The notes: a model not told the origin generated them from the sequence alone. Shown: positions 10,632-23,870, counted from the first letter of the stretch. The stretch: 64,000 nt of DNA from Tricholoma matsutake (GCA_026075535.2 AP026540.1:434001-498000); one strand, 5' to 3'. A program made the numbers and translations.

Positions 10632-13600
10632 CCTACTGACAATGGGTCAAACACAATCCTCCTGGATCTCCAGCGGTAGACTCAGGGCTTACTGAAGCTT
10701 TTATAGCAGCAACTCTCGGTCCTGTGAGACAGTTGGATCCCATTCTTTCTCAGCGATCTGAGGATCTCCCTCCTCACGTTCAGTCCAGCCAGGAAGATCT
10801 GGACCTATCAGTAAGCTCTGAGAGGGTGGGGTCACCAACCCTTGATCATGCCAATGGTGAGTTTAACTTCTATCCTTTTTTCCAACACCACATTTAACTT
10901 TATCCCAAGATATTGCCTCTGCCTCAATTCAGCATGCTCATCACAAGCTTGATCTTCTAGAAAAGGAATCCAGCATCAGACAGAATCATTTGTTCTCCCT
11001 CATCTAATCTTTGACTCTGAGGTAGATGGTCAGACTGCAAACTTGTCCTCCCTTGAGACACCCACCCTCCCTTACAGTTCAAACAAGGCTTTCTTGAGTC
11101 ATCAGAACTTCATTTCGAAATTGGTAGACAAAATCAACTGTCTTGACTCTGCTGGAGACCATGGTATCAAGGACCGATGCTGTGCACTGGTGTTAGAAGT
11201 ACAAGCACACAAAGATTTTCTTGATACCAACATACGTGATGCATGGATGAAGAAGAGAATGGTGGATGGGCCCAAAGATCCTAATGTGCCCAAGTTCATC
11301 GATGTTTGTGAACTTATCTTGTTTCCTATCTATTGTCTGAACCTTTTTGTGATAGCTCTAATCCAAGCCAAATCCATGCAATTAAGGGAGATGCCTGGAC
11401 CCCTTGTTGCATGCTTGATTACAGTTATCATTCTACATCTACTACCTGGTCTATCCAGGTCTGGGTCCAATTTTCTGCTGGTAGCTATGCAGACCATCAT
11501 GTCATCATCTTGTATCATGTATGTGGCAGCTTGTGGCATTAGAGGCAAGTTTCCCAACCCGTTGAATGCACTTGGTGGAAAGTGGCTTTGGCCGGTGGAT
11601 GTTCATACTGCAATGGACACATTTGATCTGCCAGACCTAGTGGTCTATGCATGCTGTCCAAGCTGCTATAGTCTATACTGCCCAAAGACAAAATCCAATC
11701 CACGATATCCAGAATTCTGTAAATACCAGGAATTCATCGGCAAAAGAAGATGCAGTCATCAGCTCATTCACAAGAAGGAACCAGGAAAACCTACTATGGC
11801 ACTCCATCCCTATGCATATCAACTGTTCAAATCATGGTTGGTGAGGTTTCTCTCCTGACAGGGCATTATTCAATCCATGCATACCACTGAGCATCTATGG
11901 AAAAACCCCACTCGCGTTTGGGGCAACATTTTTGGTGGTAAAGTGTTACAGGAGTTTCTTGGTCCAGACATGAAGAATGCAAACAAACTGCGGCTGGTGT
12001 TCAACTTGAACATCAACTGGTTTAACCCATTTGGCAGAAAGATATTGGATAGACATTGTACAGTCGGGGGTGTTTATATGGTTTGCATGAACATTCCAAT
12101 CCATCTTCAGTATTGAGTCAAAAATGTATATCTTGTGGGCATCATCCCAGGGCCTAACAAACCTTCACTTCATCAACTTAATCACCTTCTTCGACCTCTT
12201 GTGGATGACCTCCTTTGCTTTTGGCATCCTGGGGTTCTTTTCTCGCAGACTGCAGTGCACACTGTGGGTTGATTAGTGCGGTGCATGCTGCTTGCGGTGA
12301 TATGTGACTTAGGTGCCATTTGAAGGGTGGCTGGTGTTGTATCGATTAGTGCAGACCATTTCTGCTCTTTCTGCAGACTCCCGAAGGCAGAGAGGACAAA
12401 CTTTGATACTACAAGTTGGAAGCAATGGACTTATCAAGAACATATGTCAGCTGCCATTAAGTGGAGAGATGCTTTGTTGCGCAAGAGCAGGGATGCGGAA
12501 TTTGAGAAAAATCCAGTCCATTGGTTGGGGCTTTTGCATCTGCCATACTGGGATCCCATCAAGTTCAGTGTGCTGGACGCAATGAACAACATCTTCTTGA
12601 ATGACATACTGCATCACTGTCACACATTATGGGGCATGGATAGTTCTGTTGCTCCACATAAGACAATGAAACCCCACACCCCAGCCAAGCAGAAGGAAGA
12701 ATTGCAGAAGGTCTTAGATGAAGTAGTTGTGAAACACTACAACAAGTTGAAGGAACCTCGCCATACCTACCTCATTGTGTTTACAAGAGAAAAATTGGTC
12801 CATATCCCCACAAATTCAAAGTCAAAGCCAACAAAAGCGGAATATATGGAAGGGCTCATTGCATGGGTGCATCAAAGCTTAGCTATTTTCCTTATCACTG
12901 CTCATTCAAACACTAGTGAATCGCAAATCTGAATATCTGAATTAAAGTCCCAGTGACACATACAGAAGATGTGGTTGACTTGCTAAAGGCCAAAGAACCT
13001 CCTGTCATTCTTGATGGGCCCACCCTGGAAGAAGTTTGGAATGACATGGCTAATACGATTCAACCATCCTGGATTGCACGTGGTCCCAAAGGCCTAGGGT
13101 CTAAAGGCTCTGGGAAGCTTTCAGCAGATCAGTGGCAAACCTTATTCCTGGTAAATCTGGTTATTATTTTGATCTGACTCTGGGGAAATCCTGAAGCAAC
13201 ATCTTGCCAAGCTGCCCTTCTAGATAGATTCTTGGTGTTGGTAACAGCAGTTCTCTGGGCCACCAAATGCTCAATGTCTGAGGAGCATATCAAAATTCTT
13301 GAGGATCAGTTACAGAAATACTTACACTCACTAGTGCAACTTTTTGGGAAGAGTGCAATATGGGTCAATCAACACCTTTCCCTTCATCTTGCCAAGTGCA
13401 TATGCAACTTTTGACCAGTTCATGATTGGTGGGCTTTTCCTTTCAAACAATACAATGGCATCATCCAGTGACATAATACAAACAATAAGTCCAGTATGGA
13501 ATATCTATTGTCAAGTCAATTGTTGTCTCATGTTTCCACACCATAGGGGAGCTTGAACTAACATTCATGAGAACCTTCTGTCAAGGTAGACAACTGAAAG

Positions 13601-14268
13601 CCTTGATGTCATGCAAAGGCATCCCTGAGGTTTTGAACAATATCAAGTCCACATTTGAGAAATCATCTGGCACCGAGTTCTAAGGAACCCTTCTGAATGA
13701 CCTCTTAGTTCTAGGTGCACAGGGAGAGCTGCAACAACCATTGGTTTGGGACACCAAAGAACAGGCAACTGATCTCCTGAACTCAATGTATGATAGACTG
13801 GTGGAATGTATCAACCGTTGCTCACCATCACTGAAGTTCCACTCCTTTAGATCACCAAAGTCATCATCATCCATTCCTTTGGAGCCAGGGGTCCAATATT
13901 GTCATTGCGTACAGGCCAATGGTATGGAATTTGCAACATCTCAGAAGTCTAAAGGCAATGCCCAGATTCTCTATCATTGTGGACAAGATGGTGGTCCCAT
14001 CTTCACAGGACAAATTCAGGATATATTTGTTCATGAAAGATCAGGGCCCAATGGTAATGCAATAAGCAAGTACTTCTTGGCTGTCAAGAAGTACAAGGAG
14101 CTGTCACACAATGAGGCTAGGTTCAATCCCTACCAAAAATACCCACTGCTGGAGGTATGCCCTTGCCATGATAATCTTTCCTCAGAAGTAGATGTCATTT
14201 CTCTGGATGACATCATTAGCCATTTGCAAGCTGTACATTCAAGATGGATGCCATTGAGGGAGGCTTGA
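10632..14268 (+). pseudogene. Tnp2-type (CACTA-like) transposase pseudogene, basidiomycete family
   Basis: The N-terminal part at 11043-11858 (271 codons) has the family block KINCLDSAGDHGIKDR, then a Cys-rich YACCPSCYSLYCPK segment. Next at 11877-12116, after one TGA, come DRHCTVGGVYMVCMNIPIHL and then VGIIPGPNKPSLHQLNHLL, typical of Tnp2-like proteins. After another break, ISADHFCSFCRLPKAERTNF and LGLLHLPYWDPIKFSVLDAM follow (12327-12932). The C-terminal region ends at 14268 and includes a domain with GVQYCHC and NPYQKYPLLEV. Stops and frame changes occur throughout, and the 13430-13740 segment is badly degraded. The gypsy element lies immediately upstream and may have split its N-terminal exon, since 2560-2685 plus 10637 onward can be read continuously. 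I saw no CACTA termini. Confidence 0.75.
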
Positions 14269-16376
14269 GGATTGTGCTTTCCCTGGATTGTGTGAGTGGT
14301 GTTCTCTACATACCGTAATCTTGCTATCTAACACCATGACAGAGTTAATATTTCTGGCCAATATTCATCTATTTAGATTCTCTGTAGAACTTTGAATTGG
14401 CATCAAAATAACCTCAGAAACTCCAGTCACAGGTCACATAGTCAACCAAATTAAGTTCTAAATAACACTTCATCTAGAAAGAGAAAAAATCCTATATGTG
14501 AATTCAGAACTCCCCCATTGTTTGTAACCTGTGATCATGATCATAATGAAAAGTTGAAGCAATCCAGTGATAGACTTCCTCTTTGTCTCCCAAGTTCTTT
14601 GTCACCTCAAGGATGGGAATGAAACTATGGCAAAATGTTCTTTCTTTGACAACTGAAACATGTGGCGTCTAAGGCTGTTGTCCATTGAAGAATCAAGTAT
14701 GAATGGGACTGGCAAGTCTTCTGTATCTCTTGCTTAAAGTCAAGATATAAATGTCAATCTCTGTTGTTTCATCACCTTTGTCAGTCTTTCAAGATACAGG
14801 AGTTTATGAAGCCATCTGAACTCCCAAGTTCTTCATTTATTGCTCTGCATTTTGTCCTCTACATCTTGTCCTATATCATGAAGGCACCCTGGTTCCCAGC
14901 AACCCAGCTTATCTTACACAAGGGCAGATCCATTCCATATCATGCAAAATGCAAGGTTGAGAGCAATGTAAGTCATCATGGGGTATCTTCATATCTGTTG
15001 ATGTTCACAGGCAGTTGGTCCAGGTCATTCCAATTCACAAACAAAATTTTTCTCTCAGACACCCAATGCAAGCAGGTGCCCATCTGGTTATTGAACCTGA
15101 ACCAGATTTGATTAATGTACAATTTTGGCCTTTCCATGATGTGTTCACCTCATTGACAAGACTGGCTTTCAATAGTCAATTCCTTTACATTGACAATTCT
15201 TTCCCATAGCGCCACCGGCTGTGTCATTGCCTGAACAGGAAAAATCCAAGCAGCCAGACAGAGATAGTGAAGATGAAACCAAGGATACCAGTTTGATATT
15301 CCTTTTGCCATTACTGTGATGCCTCATATGTGGTTGTTACAGATCTGAGCGGTGAGCCTCCTGTTCCTGCAGGTCTTTCAAATGGCTCAGGTCAGACGGT
15401 GGTTTACCCTTGGACTGGGACTGGTAGTGCATCTAGAAATAGATCGGTGCTGCCTGCACTAGCTGAATATATGTCACCAATCAGTTGATGTTGACTTCGC
15501 TGACATGTTTAAAGATGTTCCCCTTCCTATACCACCTTGCATTTGGAATGATAGGAAAGTCCGTCAGCTTGAGGAGTACACGGGGTGGTTTGAATCATCA
15601 GGTTGCATGCCCCTCGAGAAGCCTTATCAGTGCCAAGGTGCCTTGAATGGGGATGTCTGTGACTTGCACTGTGCAATAACCCTAACCCTAATATCTTAGC
15701 TGTCATCCAAGGGCATCATTGATGTTTGGTTATATATGACCAACTAGTTTAAGTTTAATCTCCAGTCTGCTCATATTTTCTGCTGCCAATGACTCAGCCA
15801 ATATCTTTCAATAAATTAGCCATAGCTTGCCAAATGAAATTTCTGAAATTTTGAGCATATTCAAGCATATGGATGGTCTCATAAAGAGAGGGATCTTCTG
15901 CAAACATTAGTTGACCCAATCAATTGTCTCTGAGTTATTTAATAAACAGAATTCAGCTTAATGGTTTGGCTTGAAATTAAAGCCTATGTAATTGTACCCA
16001 GTAAGCGGTAAGATTCACTCAGAAACACCGAGACAGAATAGGACCAGAGATTATAAGAGGAAAGCAGATACAGGAGGCATACAATAGGAAATACGGGAGG
16101 ATAGATATGGGGGGAGAAGGAAGTGAGAGAGTCCATAGACATCAGTATATGTGATGAGTGAACAGGCAAGCATGAAACAACATTAGTAATCAGCATGATT
16201 ACAGCCTATTGAATATGTCATGAACAAGGGATCAGATCAACTAATGTTGGTAAAAGACCCTATGGCCTATTTGACCATAAATATGCACAAATTTTTTGGA
16301 AATTTATCTTGCATGCTATGGCTCATTTATTGAAAACCATTGGTTGAGCCAGAAGCAACACTAGATCATATAAAGG
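14269..16376. other. Decayed region with short protein-like stretches
   Basis: No intact gene. Protein-like pieces on the plus strand lie at 14764-15111, 15015-15209 (AHLVIEPEPDLINVQFWPF) and 15505-15699 (PPCIWNDRKVRQLEEYTGWF), in different frames with stops between. They may be the rest of the Tnp2 element or of a second transposase, but I cannot assign them. 15670-15690 holds a short CCCTAA-like run, too short to be telomeric. Confidence 0.4.
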
Positions 16377-17117
16377 TTGCTTATGATATTTATACACAAA
16401 AAGAATGAGTACTGCCACATGAAGTGCTGGCCCTACCCCCAAGTACAACAAAGGCTGGCCCTTCAAATGTTCATATGCCAGCAGGGTTCTGTTTCATCAA
16501 AGGGCGACAAACTCAAGATTGCTACAAAGCAGCAGAACCTCAATGCTAGACTTGACTCATTCATGGCTCAATCTGAACAGTTCATGAACAGTCACACACT
16601 GGATGCACTGCAGAAACTGCATGAGCTCCCACTGATCCACATTCCTTCATCACAAGCACCCAATTACCAGACCGATTCTGATGCTGATGACAACCTAAAT
16701 AATCCATTCATCATACGACAACTGCCAGCCTTGGTACATACTGCTGAAACATGCCCATTACCACTTCCTTCCATGTTCAGAGTATCCCAAATCACATCGC
16801 TGGGGTGAGCTCTAGCCAAGAAGGAACTGAAATTGAGGGAAGAACAGGCAGACAATGAGCTCCAAGGTATTAGAATGGCCCTCAGCAAGAAATCATTCTT
16901 GTTTAGAAAGGATATATGTCTTGCCCAAAGTAAGTTAAAGAAGGGAAGAGCTTGGTCAAAGGTGCACAAGGTCAGCCACCATGTCCAAGCCCACCATCAA
17001 GTATACCATGCTGCGAGGTCTGCCATGGTATCACTTGGCTGTCCAGCAGAGATGCAAGCAAAGTATCAAAATACAGATGATCCCAAATATATACATGTAT
17101 ACATGTCTTGTTGGTGA
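16377..17117 (+). pseudogene. KDZ-type (Kyakuja-Dileera-Zisupton) transposase, C-terminal remnant
   Basis: After a disordered, acidic linker (LHELPLIHIPSSQAP, QTDSDADDN), one TGA at about 16806 separates it from a basic helical region reading AKKELKLREEQADNELQGIR, then ALSKKSFLFRKD and a coiled-coil-like stretch to YQNTDDPKYIHV. The K-E-L-K-L-R-E-x-Q-A-x-x-x-L pattern followed by basic helices is what I know from the C-terminal end of basidiomycete KDZ transposases. The catalytic part is not present, so this is a fragment. The stop is again TGA. Assignment is by remembered family pattern, not by search. Confidence 0.55.
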
Positions 17118-17572
17118 TATCATAAGCATAGCAAACAGATATTGGAGAGGGCCCTCAAGAGTTGGATTGTTGAGGGATAAATCATCACCCAAACACTAGC
17201 ATGTATAACACCAGTATTGTACCACCATAAACTGCTAATGATTGTTAGGTAGCACATATCAAAACTACTGAGCCTCGTAACATGACCTGGCACATCCTGT
17301 TACCTGGCACCGCACGCATGCATCTACCATGATCTATTGTGACCTGGTGCCACACCTGCCTACAACCTACAATAATGGGCCAACACAGACAGGTGGTATA
17401 GTGAGCCCACATGAGTCTCTCCTGACCTGGGCCCAATCCACTACTGACAGATATACCATTGAATTTCATCCCTCGGGTGGCACAGATAGATCATATATTT
17501 TTACTGAACAGTGTGGATTCTCAGCAAGCGAAGTAAATGCTGAATATATGAGTTTTTTGTCCTACAAAAAAG
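17118..17572. other. No recognisable feature
   Basis: Short ORFs only. Neither strand gives a convincing protein and I see no repeat. It lies between the KDZ remnant and the 3' end of the minus-strand DUF6729-like gene. Confidence 0.4.
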
Positions 17573-18690
17573 TTAGAGGAAAGTATAGGAGGTGAGAAGT
17601 TGGTGTACCTTTACAGGATCATCTGAAAATGCTACAACAGGATCTGCATGCCCATAATATTTGGCAGACTTGGCAATGGCTGAAAGTGGCCCAATGGGTT
17701 CTTCATGAGCTTTTGTTAGTGTCAAAGCTTGAGCTCGAATGGAGTGTGATGACATGCAGGTCCACAATGCACCAAAGATAGGAATGCCATCAATTTTTGT
17801 GATGTGTTTATTGATCTACAAATATGTCAATAACTGGCAAAGTTTTGAGAATTCAATATCAATACCCCATGGGAGTCATCAATAGCAATTTGGTCTGGAG
17901 CAAGGCATGCTGTGTGTTGGTTTGCACCTGGCTCACTTCATTCAATGGCCTTTGTCATTGTTTTTGCAAGATCTGCATACTTCTGACAGTCTCCAAAGTC
18001 CCCAAAGCTTGGTATGGAGTCATTGAAGTATTGGTGCATTGTCATTTGAAGTGTATTAGCTTCAGCTTGATGACCATGAACCAACTTGAAAAGAGCCTCA
18101 AGATACTGTGCCTGCAATGTACTGAAGCGGAGAGTATGCATTTTACAAAGAAGTGAGTGAACTCCATTTGGACCCATCTTATGCTGGTTTCCCACACAAA
18201 GCTGAGAGATAACTTTGTGTGATAGTCCACCATTATAAGATAAAATTGCTGGAAATGCAAGACAGAGATAAGCTGGAAGGGCAGACAAAAGCTTTTCACT
18301 CCAGCCATGGAAGTGTGACTGACATCCTTTCTGACAGTAATATGCCCACAAGACAATGTAGAAATTGTCCTCAACATCAATAATTTGGCAAGGGGCAAGC
18401 ATGCCATTCTTCTCAAGAAGCCCAGTGCAATTAGGACACCGTAGCTCTGTAACATAGAAGTGGGGAAGCCAGAGGAAAATCCACAGATGGTAGAGGGTCA
18501 TTGGATCAAAGTGGTAGCTGGACAGAGAGATGACTGGTTCAGGCAGATATATCCAAAACGATGCAGGTGCATACTCCCTACTCTCAGTGAAAAGCCATGG
18601 TTTTGCAAGGTGTCAGCCATTCTTCACAAAGATGACTGGCCCCACTGTTTCTCCAAAGAAATGGTACAGCTAGTCTAGCATGTACTTGGG
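17573..18690 (-). pseudogene. DUF6729-like protein, broken
   Basis: The main block at 18501-17938 begins WLPHFYVTELRCPNCTGLL and continues with a second Cys pair (YYCQKGCQSHFHGW), then LSALPAYLCLAFPAILSYN. These match the zinc-ribbon pattern of the Agaricomycete DUF6729 family: CPxC, a C..C pair, then an LP.YL..FPA.L.Y.GG block. After stops, 17767-17573 carries a downstream block with CMSSHSIRAQALTLTKAHEE and SAKYYGHADPVVAFSDDP, like the RNase-H-fold part that follows in this family (an Asp in the final strand is visible). The N-terminal extension runs to about 18690 (LPEPVISLSSYHFDP). The function of the family is unknown; in basidiomycetes it is often repeated and near transposons. Confidence 0.55.
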
Positions 18691-18809
18691 CTGGACAAAC
18701 CAAGCTGCATGAAGGCAAGTAATAGCATCAATGCACACTATGTCTAAACTAGAATAAGAAAAAAAGGTATTTTTGTGTAAGCTTTCATCTCTGAGCTCAC
18801 ACATCCAGT

Positions 18810-19346
18810 CACACAAGAGGCAAAGCAATATTTTGCCTAAGAGAATATGTTGAGATTAATGAGAGAAAAAGACAGTTTTTCACTAGGAAAAAATAAAAGG
18901 AACCATCAGTAAAAATATGTTATTTTCCCACACTTTTCTCCTTTTGGTTGTTGCTGAAAAATAACTAACCTGTTTCCAGGAGAAAAACCTGAGAAACTTA
19001 AGGAGAAAAAGGTTATTTCCTCATACGTTCCCACTTTTTTCCCCATGAAAAAATATCTAATCTGTTGCTAGGAGAAATTATTGTGAAAATCAGGAGAAAA
19101 AATGTTATTTTCACCAAAAATAGAGAAAATGTTGAAAAAAAGAGATATTTCCCCTCTATTTTCACCTGATTTTCTCTCAGGAACACATAAGTTATTTTAG
19201 TTGAGTAAGAACAAAGAGAAAAGTGTGGGAAAATGACACATTTTCACTGTTGGTTCCTTTTATTTTTCCCAAGGGAAAAAGTGTCTTTTTCTCTTATTAT
19301 TCTTGGCATATTCTCCTGGCTAATATATTGCTCTGCCTCTTGTGTC
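18810..19346. mobile_element. Foldback/MITE-like element with long inverted arms
   Basis: 18810-18955 and the complement of 19205-19346 match over roughly 145 bp with scattered differences. Landmarks are ACACAAGAGGC at the outer ends and AAAATAAAAGGAACC and CCCACACTTTTCTC inside. The 250-bp centre is AT-rich and repeats fragments of the arms. No ORF. The TSD is not clear. Confidence 0.75.
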
Positions 19347-19583
19347 ACCAGGCAAGCCAAGTTCAAATACATGTTCAGCATTGAATGTCACAGTGGTGTG
19401 ACATTTGATGTCATCATCACTCACTCACAGGCAGGTAGAAATATCATCAACCACACATGTGTTGTTGGGATAGGAGCAGTACTAGTTACAGTATTGGACA
19501 ATATATCCTTGACACTGCATTCCATGTTTCATCCAACATGGGGCATGTAGGCAAACTTGTGCACAACCTTGGACCACAATACC

Positions 19584-20585
19584 CAAGGGGCTGGCGGAAT
19601 GGGAATCCCGAACCGTGGGTAGGGGGGGGGGGGTACCGCTGGAGGCTGAAAAAAAAAAAAATGACCTACCTGTAAATGATGCAGAATGGCATTGCTTGGT
19701 CATGAAACATTTAGAATAACTGCTCGTGGTACTTTGGGAACTTTGTGGGAGCCATAACTCTGTCATAAACTTATCTATTTGAACGTTAATCAAACTATAT
19801 TCAAATTTCAATATTCAACTACGATATATGCAACACGAAAGCAGGGCGCAAGACTGTCGATCTTGTTGAAGAATATCATGAGAACTGCGAGACACATGCA
19901 CAGGCTTCATCAAGGGAGTCTCAATTCTACTAACTTCATGAAATGTCACATTGACCCCAAGCAGTTCTGCATCTGCACACAAAGAAAAAGAGCAAGTGGA
20001 TTGGCACCCCACTCCAAGCTACCATTACTAACCAGCATCCCCACCAATTCTCTTGTGGCAGCAACAGACTTGCACAGCTGGCTCTGTCACGGTGGTGTAA
20101 GGTGCACAACATTCAACATTCAGTGTGGGACTGTGGGCTGACAGTTGGATGTTGTTGGTGCTTACCTTGGGTGTACCCTCCTCCACAGGCCTCCCTGCAC
20201 GCTGCTGTCACCACACTGCATCCATCATTGTTCCTACACCTCTTGACGGCCCCACACCAGTTTTGCAGGTGATGTGGCAGTCACATGATTGTGGTTACAT
20301 GTTTTCTTCCCAAGACCTAGAAAATATGGTGGCGTCTTGAGGGAATTGACTTGAGGGCTGTTGTAAGAGCAAAGAACAGGAGAAGAGAAGAGATAACACA
20401 TGTGGGAGTTGTGTGGGAGTGTGGAATGCATTGGGCAATTTTTTGATTACTAATTCTCAGAATAACATAAACATGTGACGAAAAATTACCATATATAGAA
20501 GGAGGGGGGAGGGGGGGGGGATCAAATGGGCGCTGAAAAAAAAATCTGAGTGGATATGTAATTTTCCCATTCCGCCAGCCCCTTG
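19584..20585. mobile_element. hAT-D copy 1, non-autonomous (1002 bp)
   Basis: Ends CAAGGGGCTGGCGGAATGGG (19584) and the complementary CCCATTCCGCCAGCCCCTTG (to 20585), flanked by an exact 8-bp duplication ACAATACC (19576-19583 and 20586-20593). Each end carries a G run of about 9-13 bases (near 19621 and 20505) followed by an A run, placed symmetrically inside the inverted repeats. No transposase. Confidence 0.93.
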
Positions 20586-20660
20586 ACAATACCTTTTCTT
20601 TGCCAAGTTCAAGAAGTATTGCAAGCCCTGGAAAAACTTGGGGACAAAATTGGCTAGCAT

Positions 20661-21804
20661 CAAGGGGGTGGCGAAACAGGAATCCTGCACCAGACGTAGG
20701 GGGGGGGGTACCGCCGGAAACTGAAATTTTTTTTATTACCATGGTATCTACAACACTGTCAGCTGCTGTTGAGCACCGACAGGACCCTAGGGGTAGCCTT
20801 ATTCTAAACCTTTACAAGTCAAACCTTAATATTGATAAATATTAAACAGAAGTAGGATGTGGTCACCTTCCACATCATCCTCAACTTACATTGTTCCAAA
20901 TGACAGTAGATTCTTCTGCAAACTGCGCTTCTTCCATGCAGTTCCTGCACCCCATCACTCCCATTCCCATCGAACCAAAAAAAAAACCTTGGCATCTCCA
21001 CACCATTTCGTTAGTGTTGCCCTCCCGATGTTGTCCTCCTGGCATTGGCGTCGTGCTGCATAATCCACCATATGCAAGCATGGACTTGCAGCAGTGGTGG
21101 GTCGTCCACTGGGGTGGTGGGGGTCATTGTTGTCCTCTCCCTTGTCCTTGTCCCCGTCATCACAATCCTCTTCCAGTTTTGGTTCCCTCGACCATCCCAT
21201 CGCTCCATGTTTCCACCCCGTGAGCAACTGCTTGCGGCAGCGGTTTGGGGTCCTGTGATCCTGGCATACTTAGTGAAAATGAATACATAAGTTAGTCTAA
21301 GCAAAAAAGACAAGAAATGAACTTACCCCAAATGATGATAGCATCATTTGGACCCGTTTTGTGCGCCATGCAGCCTGTATTCATTGTTTGGTGGCATGGT
21401 GGCAGCCGTGGGTGTCATGGCTGTGGGAAAGGTGATGGTAGAGGGAGGTGGGAAGAGGGAAGTGGCGTCATCGAGAGAAACCCCGAGTATCAACTGTTCA
21501 TCGACATTTGCATCTGTATCCCGCAATCACGATGCAGGAGGAGACGGCGGTACAAGCACCACTGCTGGAAAAGGCACATCCACCTTGAGAGAGGGGGTGT
21601 GATATGTCGATTACAGAAGAGAATGCATAGTAGTATTCTATCCACAATAAACTTGAACAAGATACATTAGGTAATATTATTAATTCGGAGAATAACACCT
21701 GCACATGACGAGAACATACCATATATGGCAGGAGGGGGGGTCCACGGGTCGTGAAAAAAAAATACCGACATCATATGAAAAATTCCCGTCCCGCCACCCC
21801 CTTG
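20661..21804. mobile_element. hAT-D copy 2, non-autonomous (1144 bp)
   Basis: Ends CAAGGGGGTGGCGAAACAGG (20661) and CCCGCCACCCCCTTG (to 21804), flanked by an exact 8-bp duplication GCTAGCAT (20653-20660 and 21805-21812). It has the same G-run/A-run subterminal pattern as copy 1, but its interior differs and carries one copy of the hairpin core (21220-21237). It lies only 75 bp from copy 1 in the same exon. Confidence 0.93.
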
Positions 21805-21894
21805 GCTAGCATTGCAAACATGTCTCAAGAATTCAAACTATCTTACAAGTTTTTGTCGAGCATGCAATGCAGAAGAAACTTGGAACCAGAATAG

Positions 21895-22632
21895 AACTAG
21901 ATGTTATATTTGCATGAAGGTATACAAGTTTTCTACCGGATGGAATATAAATACCTGTAGCTTTCATACTTCACGCAAATCTGTAATCGAGCCAAACCAA
22001 TGCATACTTAATGTGATTTTGCTGATGTAACAGGCAACAACAAGGGACAATGGGCGGGGGAGTCGGGATGACAGGAGCAGGAACCATGATGGGACAAACC
22101 TTTTTAGGTACTGGATGACAACGGGACAGCGGGGACCAAATGAATGAACCACCATGACACCCCCACACCACTGCTGTGAGCCCCTGCGATCAGGGTGGAC
22201 AATGGAGCAACAATGATGCAATGATGACGGGACGACAAAGAACACAACCACAACCAGGTCCTTAATATTCAAATGACATATATTGTTTTTAGCTTCATGT
22301 AAATCCTTACTATTCAAATAACATGTATTACTATAAATACCTCCCATGCACTGGTTTCACAACGTATACCCCGTACATACCCACCAGGGACTTCAACAAA
22401 GTTTGCAATGAAGTCATGTGATCTGTCCCAGTGAGGGGTCCTACTGCAGGTGTTAAACTCCAGACTCCATATCATTTTGAACGATTGTCTTCAAAATCAT
22501 ATTGGAGGTTGGTATCGAGACTAGCCAAAGAAACGAGACAAGACCAAAGATAAACAGATCAGATCTCAGACATTGTACGTGGCACAATGCTCCTCTTACA
22601 ATGCTCCTCTTACACATACCTGCTGGTGAATA
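21895..22632. other. Non-coding, with one hairpin-core copy
   Basis: No convincing gene. 22176-22198 holds a degenerate copy of the GTGAGC...hairpin seen in the hAT elements, within a CA-rich stretch (22030-22260) of the same style, so an old hAT-A-like fragment is likely here. I could not place its ends. Confidence 0.45.
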
Positions 22633-23870
22633 ATGTTTAGTTTTAACTCGGGCATGTCTTCCCCAGCCTCCCCTTCCAGGTCTGTTACTTCCTCGGTCCC
22701 TGATGGTCACGTTTGGCTTGTTCTTTTGCCAGAAGATTCGTCCTTCTATCTGCAAATACCTTTAGATATCATCCATTCTTTATGTTTGAAGCCCCACAAG
22801 TATCTCTTTTTCCTTGGTTGGTGCATCCTTGGTGTTGAAGGTACACTGGTTCTTGAACGTAATGGTGATACAATTGAAACTGATGAAGATCTGGATGATG
22901 GCAGGATATACTATTATGTTGTGGCTGCCGGCACAGGTACAATTGGTTTCCTTTTATGATCCTGTTGCTGCCATGCATGCTCACGGAATGCTTATGGCAT
23001 GCTGCCTATGAAGATCTCTCCCAGGCTGTTGACCTCGAGGTCATCAAGTTGAGGACAAATGTGCTGGAGCATGATGGTTGTTGTGCCTGGACAGGAGCTA
23101 ATCCAGACAATGGAGCTGGTCTACATATCATTCCCTATGAGCGGGGTTCCAAAGTACGTTCTACAATCCTGACTGGGAAGATATCTGATCTTCTCCTTTT
23201 CCTTCGGCTATCACAGTGGTTTCGGCTTATCATAGAGAATCATCCATGCTACAACGAAGATGTTACAGCACTGAAGGATATTAACGATATTCGAAATGAC
23301 ATATTCACAGTCGTTCCAATACATAATGCATTCGATCCACACCGCATAGTCGTTCTCAAGGTTTGTCATATTTGTTCACTCATATTTGTCCGCCAGTTTG
23401 TACTTTGACTGATATCTATGCCGCCATGAATCCTCAGACTCCAAACCATATTCTTGGCCTCAATGACATCCCTCCTTGCCACAGTCAAACCCATATGCTG
23501 AATGATGTCACTTATCCACCTGGTAGCCAATATACGCTGCAATGGCTTGTGACCCCATATGAGTTCATAGAACCCTTTGTCCCAAACAACAGTGATGCTG
23601 CTTTCAAGAAATACACTAGGAAGCCGAAACCGTCAGAGTTATTACTGCACTACAACTATGGTGCCACAGCCGTCAAATGCTGGGGGCATGGCAAGGAGGT
23701 CCTTCAGAAATGTGTCACACCTCCTCGTCCACCTGTGCCTCTTCCAGCACCAATGAGACCACAGAAGGACTATACACGACAGGGATATTGCAATTAGTAA
23801 GTGTGACACAGCGCAGGCTCCCAATGCAGCTGGTGCACGGAATTCATCTGCTGGAGCTGGAACCAGGGAA

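Larger units (their letters stand above)
19457..21894 (+). pseudogene. Unknown exon split by two hAT insertions
   Basis: Removing the two hATs (each with one TSD copy) leaves an open frame from about 19457 through 19583, 20594-20660 and 21813 onward to TAG at 21892-21894. It reads through HVGKLVHNLGPQY, then LFFAKFKKYCKPWKNLG and TKLASIANMSQEFKLSYKFL. The restored frame crosses both excision points without a stop, good evidence that this was coding. I do not recognise the family; the end is basic and helical. Upstream exons are probably among 19350-19440, after the foldback element. It is unrelated in strand to the DUF6729-like gene to the left. Confidence 0.5.

Noticed and set aside
15665..15695. 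Telomere-like CCCTAA run
   Set aside because: Only about two units, inside a decayed coding-like region; also one near 62930. No array and no chromosome-end context.
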